A stretch of 64,000 bases of DNA from an uncultured Ruminococcus sp. Its GTDB lineage: Bacteria; Bacillota; Clostridia; Lachnospirales; Lachnospiraceae. Below, piece by piece: positions 60,295-64,000 of this stretch; position 1 is the stretch's first letter, and every line of letters begins with the position of its first letter. Under the pieces are notes generated by a model that saw only the letters and a list, made by a program, of their open reading frames with translations, ran no database searches and had not been told where the DNA came from. The translations under genes were made by a program, and so were the position numbers. Location: NCBI GenBank assembly GCA_900541505.1, contig UQKK01000004.1:1-64000 (forward strand). The letters are read 5' to 3'.

Positions 60295-62601
60295 CTAACC
60301 TGCTGTACGCTCGATATCCAGCACGCCTTCTAACTGTCTTAACCGCTCTGTCACTTTGTTCATCTCCTCCCTGCTGTGGACAATAAAGCCCATATCCAGG
60401 GTGGCAGTCCCTTTTTTGCTGGTACGCACATTCATAGATTTTACATCGATTTTCGATTCTGTAAAAATGCGGGAGATGTCCATCAGAAGTCCCTGGCGGT
60501 CATTGGCGTACATCTTGAGCTCCGCCAGATACTGTCCGCCGTTCTCCTCCCCTGCACTTTCTTCCCACTCCGCGTCAATGAGACGCTCTCTCTCCGAGTC
60601 AGTCAGGTGCAGCATATTGATGCAGTCCGTCCTGTGGATGGACATGCCTCTGCCTCTGGTGACAAATCCCACAATCTCATCCCCCGGCACCGGGTTGCAG
60701 CACTTGGAAAACCGCACTGCCATGTCATCGATACCTTTGACCACAATGCCGCTCTTGGATTTGCCAATATGAACCTTCTGGTGGTTCGCCTCGGATATCT
60801 TTTCCAGGATGGTCTCATCCGTAATCTCTTTTTTATGCTCCTTTTGGTACTCTTCCAGAAGGCGGTTCACCACCTGTCCTTCCTTGAGCCCGCCGTGACC
60901 GATAGCCGCGAGCACAGAGTCCCAGTCCTTAAAGCCGTATTTCGTCTGCACGCTCTGCTGGTATTTCTGCTTGATGATGTCTGCGCTGTTCAAGCCCTTT
61001 GCTCTGCAGTACGCAACGAGCAGTTCCTTGCCGCGGACGATGTTGTCCTCCTTGAACTCCCGCTTGAACCACTGGTTAATCTTATTCTTCGCCTGGGTGC
61101 TCTTCACAATATTGAGCCAGTCCCGGCTGGGTCCCTTGGAATTCTGGGAGGTCAGAATCTCGATGCGGTCCCCGTTCTGTATCTTATAGTCGATGTTGAC
61201 AAGCTTGCCATTGACCCGTGCGCCCACCATCTTATTGCCCACAGCGCTGTGGATGGCATAGGCAAAGTCGACAGGCGTGGAGCCGTTGGGAAGGTTCTTC
61301 ACATCCCCGTTGGGCGTAAAGCAGTACACATCCTCCGCAAACAAATCCAGGTCGCCCTTTAAGAGACTTAAAAACTCCCGGTTGTCGGACATGTCCCGCT
61401 GCCACTCCAGAATCTGTCTAAGCCAGCTTAACTTCTCTTCCTCCTGTGCCTTCATACTCTTCGTGGCATCGCCGCCCTCTTTATATTTCCAGTGCGCGGC
61501 AATACCGTACTCTGCCGTCTTGTGCATCTCCTCTGTACGTATCTGAATCTCAAACGGCTGCCCGGACGGTCCCATCAGGGTCGTGTGCAGAGACTGGTAC
61601 ATATTTGCCTTCGGCATGGCGATATAGTCCTTGAAACGTCCCGGTATGGGGGTATACATCTCATGGATGACGCCAAGGGCAGCATAACAGTCCTTCACAG
61701 AGTCCACGATGATGCGCACCGCAAAAAGGTCATACACCTGGTCCAATGTCTTGTTCTGGTTCACCATCTTCTTATAAATGCTGAAGAAATGTTTTACCCG
61801 CCCATAGACCTTCGCCTGAATGTGGGCGTTCTTCATGTGCTTTGAGACTTCCGCCACAATCTGCTGCACGAACTCTTCCCGTTCTGTCTTGCGCTCATTT
61901 AAGTCCTTCACCAGATTATAATACACTTCCGGCTGGGAATATTTCAAAGACAGGTCGTCTAATTCTGTCTTGATTTTAGAAATACCGAGGCGCTGCGCGA
62001 TGGGCGCGTAAATATCCATCGTCTCCCGCGCCTTCTCCTGCTGCTTGGCAGGTATCATAAATTCCAGCGTCCGCATGTTATGCAGGCGGTCCGCCAGCTT
62101 GATGATGATAACACGGATATCCTTCGCCATGGCGAGAAACATCTTCCGCAGATTCTCCGCCTGTACCTCCAGTTTATCCTTAGAGTAGGACAACTGTCCC
62201 AGTTTCGTCACTCCGTCTACAAGGAGCGCCACCTCTTCCCCGAACTGTGCCGACACTTCATCCAAAGTCATGTCCGTATCCTCCACAGCATCGTGGAGCA
62301 TACCTGCTACGATTGTCTCTTTATCCATCTCCAGCTCCGCCAGGATGATGCCGACCCACAGCGGATGGATGATATATGGTTCCCCTGATTTTCTCACCTG
62401 GTCTTTGTGGGCTTTCTTTCCAATCTGATATGCCTTCTCTATCATCGTGATATCCGCAGACGGATGATATTTTCTAACCCTGGCGACCAATGCCTGGTAT
62501 AACTGTTCAGGGTCTTGATAATCTTCAGGTGCTTTTACCGCGTGACCGTCCACCATCTCCAGGTTTCTGTTGAGCAGTTCATATTCCAGTGTACCTGCCA
62601 T
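60295..62601 (-). CDS. relA: Bifunctional (p)ppGpp synthetase/hydrolase
   Basis: This 768-residue Rel protein has the HD hydrolase domain (about 45-200, with LHDAVEDT), the synthetase domain (about 225-385), a TGS domain (about 430-490, VYCFTPNGDV) and a C-terminal ACT domain. An intact hydrolase motif suggests the long bifunctional Rel of Firmicutes. It drives the stringent response at the ribosome. A gggg-rich site precedes the ATG; recJ ends 77 bases upstream. Confidence 0.95.
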   Translation of the reverse strand: MAGTLEYELLNRNLEMVDGHAVKAPEDYQDPEQLYQALVARVRKYHPSADITMIEKAYQIGKKAHKDQVRKSGEPYIIHPLWVGIILAELEMDKETIVAGMLHDAVEDTDMTLDEVSAQFGEEVALLVDGVTKLGQLSYSKDKLEVQAENLRKMFLAMAKDIRVIIIKLADRLHNMRTLEFMIPAKQQEKARETMDIYAPIAQRLGISKIKTELDDLSLKYSQPEVYYNLVKDLNERKTEREEFVQQIVAEVSKHMKNAHIQAKVYGRVKHFFSIYKKMVNQNKTLDQVYDLFAVRIIVDSVKDCYAALGVIHEMYTPIPGRFKDYIAMPKANMYQSLHTTLMGPSGQPFEIQIRTEEMHKTAEYGIAAHWKYKEGGDATKSMKAQEEEKLSWLRQILEWQRDMSDNREFLSLLKGDLDLFAEDVYCFTPNGDVKNLPNGSTPVDFAYAIHSAVGNKMVGARVNGKLVNIDYKIQNGDRIEILTSQNSKGPSRDWLNIVKSTQAKNKINQWFKREFKEDNIVRGKELLVAYCRAKGLNSADIIKQKYQQSVQTKYGFKDWDSVLAAIGHGGLKEGQVVNRLLEEYQKEHKKEITDETILEKISEANHQKVHIGKSKSGIVVKGIDDMAVRFSKCCNPVPGDEIVGFVTRGRGMSIHRTDCINMLHLTDSERERLIDAEWEESAGEENGGQYLAELKMYANDRQGLLMDISRIFTESKIDVKSMNVRTSKKGTATLDMGFIVHSREEMNKVTERLRQLEGVLDIERTAG

Positions 62602-62678
62602 ATCAATTCCCCCTTTCTTACGTGAATATTATATAGTATATCATTATTCCGGCGATTTTCAAATATTTTCAAACCATT

Positions 62679-64000
62679 TTATTGGTAATTGACAATGGTT
62701 ATCTGTATATTTTTCGCTCCCCTGAACTCATTGACGGACGGATAATAGGTGACAGCGAACCTGTCTTTTTCCTGCATGGTCTTCAAGCAAGCCTTCACAT
62801 CTCCGAAATAGACCGCCTCCATCTGGTTCCCCCGTTCATCTTCCAGCACGCATTTTAACACATTCTGATTTTTGCCGATGATGCGCGGACTTTTCGCCCT
62901 CACATTGCGCTCGGCAAAGAGAGGCTTTGTATTGCCCTTTCCAAAGGGCTCCAAAAGGGAAAGTTCCTCTATCAGAGGCTCCGTCACGTAAGGGAAAGGA
63001 AGCTGCATATCGATGGAAACCTTCATCTGCAGGTCCTCCTCGCTCAAATCCGCCAGCTCATTGATAGTCCTGCGGAAATGCTCCACCTCTTTCTCAGGAA
63101 GGGAAAGTCCCGCCGCCATCTTGTGACCGCCGAATTTTGTAAAAATGGAACTGCACTTGCACATCTCATCGAACATATTGTACGCCTCAATGGAGCGCCC
63201 GGAGCCTTTCACACCATCCTCCGCCTTTGTGAGGACAAAGGTCGGGCGGTAGTATTTCTCTTTGATGCGCCCGGCAATGATGCCCGCGATGCTCTCATGG
63301 CAGTCGGGCAGGTAGATGACCAGCACATTATCCTCTTTCAGACTGCTGTTCTCTATCTGTTGTACCACCTGTTCCACGCCCTGTTCCGTCATTTCCTTGC
63401 GGCTGTCGTTTAAAGCTTTCAGGTCTCCGGCAAGCATCGCCGCCTCTCTTTTGCTCTTCACATTGAGAAGTTCCAGCGCGCGTTTCGCTGTGTCCAGCCT
63501 GCCGCTGGCGTTGATGCATGGTCCTAAGATAAAGCCGATATGGTAGGTATTCAACCGCTCCACGGGAACCTGGGTGCATGCCATGAGCGCCTTCAATCCC
63601 TCATTATTGGTGCGCTTTAACATCTCAAGCCCCTGCTTTACAAAAATGCGGTTCTCCCCTGTCAAGTCCATCACGTCTCCCACCGTGGCGATGGCGACAT
63701 TTTCCATGAGGTAATCCATATCCTCCGCGTCTCTTGCCATCACATTGTACAGTGCTTCCACCAGCTTGTAGGCGACCGCCGCCCCGCACAGCCCTTTAAA
63801 AGGGTATCCGCAGTCCTGCCGGTGCGGGTCCACCACAGCGTCTGCCTGTGGAAGCTGATATTCCCTCTCACCGGAAATATCCACGTAAGGTACTTCATGG
63901 TGGTCCGTCACAATGATGGTCAGTCCCTGCCTCTTTCCGTAGGCAATCTCCTCCCTCGCGGCGATGCCGTTGTCGCAGGTGATGATGGTATCCACCCCGT
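62679..64000 (-). CDS. recJ: Single-stranded-DNA exonuclease RecJ, N-terminus cut by window edge
   Basis: The reading frame is open to the right edge, so its N-terminus lies outside. The visible part starts in the DHH catalytic domain with TCDNGI and TDHHEVP, and continues with SGRSIEAYNMF, GGHKMAAGLSL and the C-terminal OB-type domain. RecJ degrades 5' single strands in recombination and repair. It lies just upstream of relA, a usual neighbour in Firmicutes. Confidence 0.94.
   Translation of the reverse strand, partial: GVDTIITCDNGIAAREEIAYGKRQGLTIIVTDHHEVPYVDISGEREYQLPQADAVVDPHRQDCGYPFKGLCGAAVAYKLVEALYNVMARDAEDMDYLMENVAIATVGDVMDLTGENRIFVKQGLEMLKRTNNEGLKALMACTQVPVERLNTYHIGFILGPCINASGRLDTAKRALELLNVKSKREAAMLAGDLKALNDSRKEMTEQGVEQVVQQIENSSLKEDNVLVIYLPDCHESIAGIIAGRIKEKYYRPTFVLTKAEDGVKGSGRSIEAYNMFDEMCKCSSIFTKFGGHKMAAGLSLPEKEVEHFRRTINELADLSEEDLQMKVSIDMQLPFPYVTEPLIEELSLLEPFGKGNTKPLFAERNVRAKSPRIIGKNQNVLKCVLEDERGNQMEAVYFGDVKACLKTMQEKDRFAVTYYPSVNEFRGAKNIQITIVNYQ

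Overview
The window looks like chromosomal DNA of a low-to-mid GC anaerobic Firmicute, most likely a gut Lachnospiraceae (Clostridium cluster XIVa). The evidence is the strong AGGAGG ribosome sites, a T-box leader, an M-box magnesium riboswitch, the oxygen-independent HemZ, and an anaerobic selenium/molybdenum purine-degradation cluster. The genus cannot be fixed from the sequence alone. There are no CRISPR arrays, rRNA genes, complete insertion sequences or phage genes. One tRNA, tRNA-Gly(GCC), is present.

Left part, 0.5-22.8 kb: a purine-degradation and molybdenum-hydroxylase island. A CdaR/PucR-type regulator and a small unknown protein are followed by modABC plus a ModE-like regulator (molybdate uptake, minus strand). 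Next comes a minus-strand block: a xanthine-dehydrogenase-type molybdoenzyme without an FAD subunit, a fused YqeB-YgfJ maturation protein, YqeC, the large flavo-iron-sulfur protein YgfK, an NCS2 purine permease and the amidohydrolase SsnA. A divergent promoter region with a large inverted repeat separates these from a plus-strand block: a YheO-type regulator, diaminopropionate ammonia-lyase YgeX, YgeY hydrolase, YgeW carbamoyltransferase, RidA and carbamate kinase. Together they fit import of xanthine or urate, reductive ring opening, hydrolysis to a ureido/diaminopropionate intermediate, release of pyruvate and ammonia, and ATP from carbamoyl phosphate.

Middle part, 22.9-39.3 kb: a membrane protein with a kinase fold but a degenerate catalytic loop, then an AT-richer eight-gene sugar operon (RpiR regulator, class II aldolase, DhaK-like protein lacking both active-site histidines, DhaL, PfkB kinase, ribose-type ABC transporter). 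It is followed by XdhC and a MoeA-like molybdopterin protein that functionally belong with the molybdenum-hydroxylase island. NadE, Hsp33 and a methyltransferase follow.

Right part, 39.3-64 kb: mostly housekeeping genes. mgtE lies behind an M-box; an Rpn-type nuclease follows; ilvBN lie behind a T-box and ilvE behind its own promoter; then hom-marR-thyA-folA-znuACB-yhhN, tRNA-Gly, a secreted DNA-entry-type nuclease, and aspS, hisS, hemZ, an MBL hydrolase, relA and a recJ gene cut by the window edge.

At least three families of short palindromic repeats are scattered in the intergenic DNA. One pair of copies lies 39 kb apart, and one family keeps its stem through compensatory changes.
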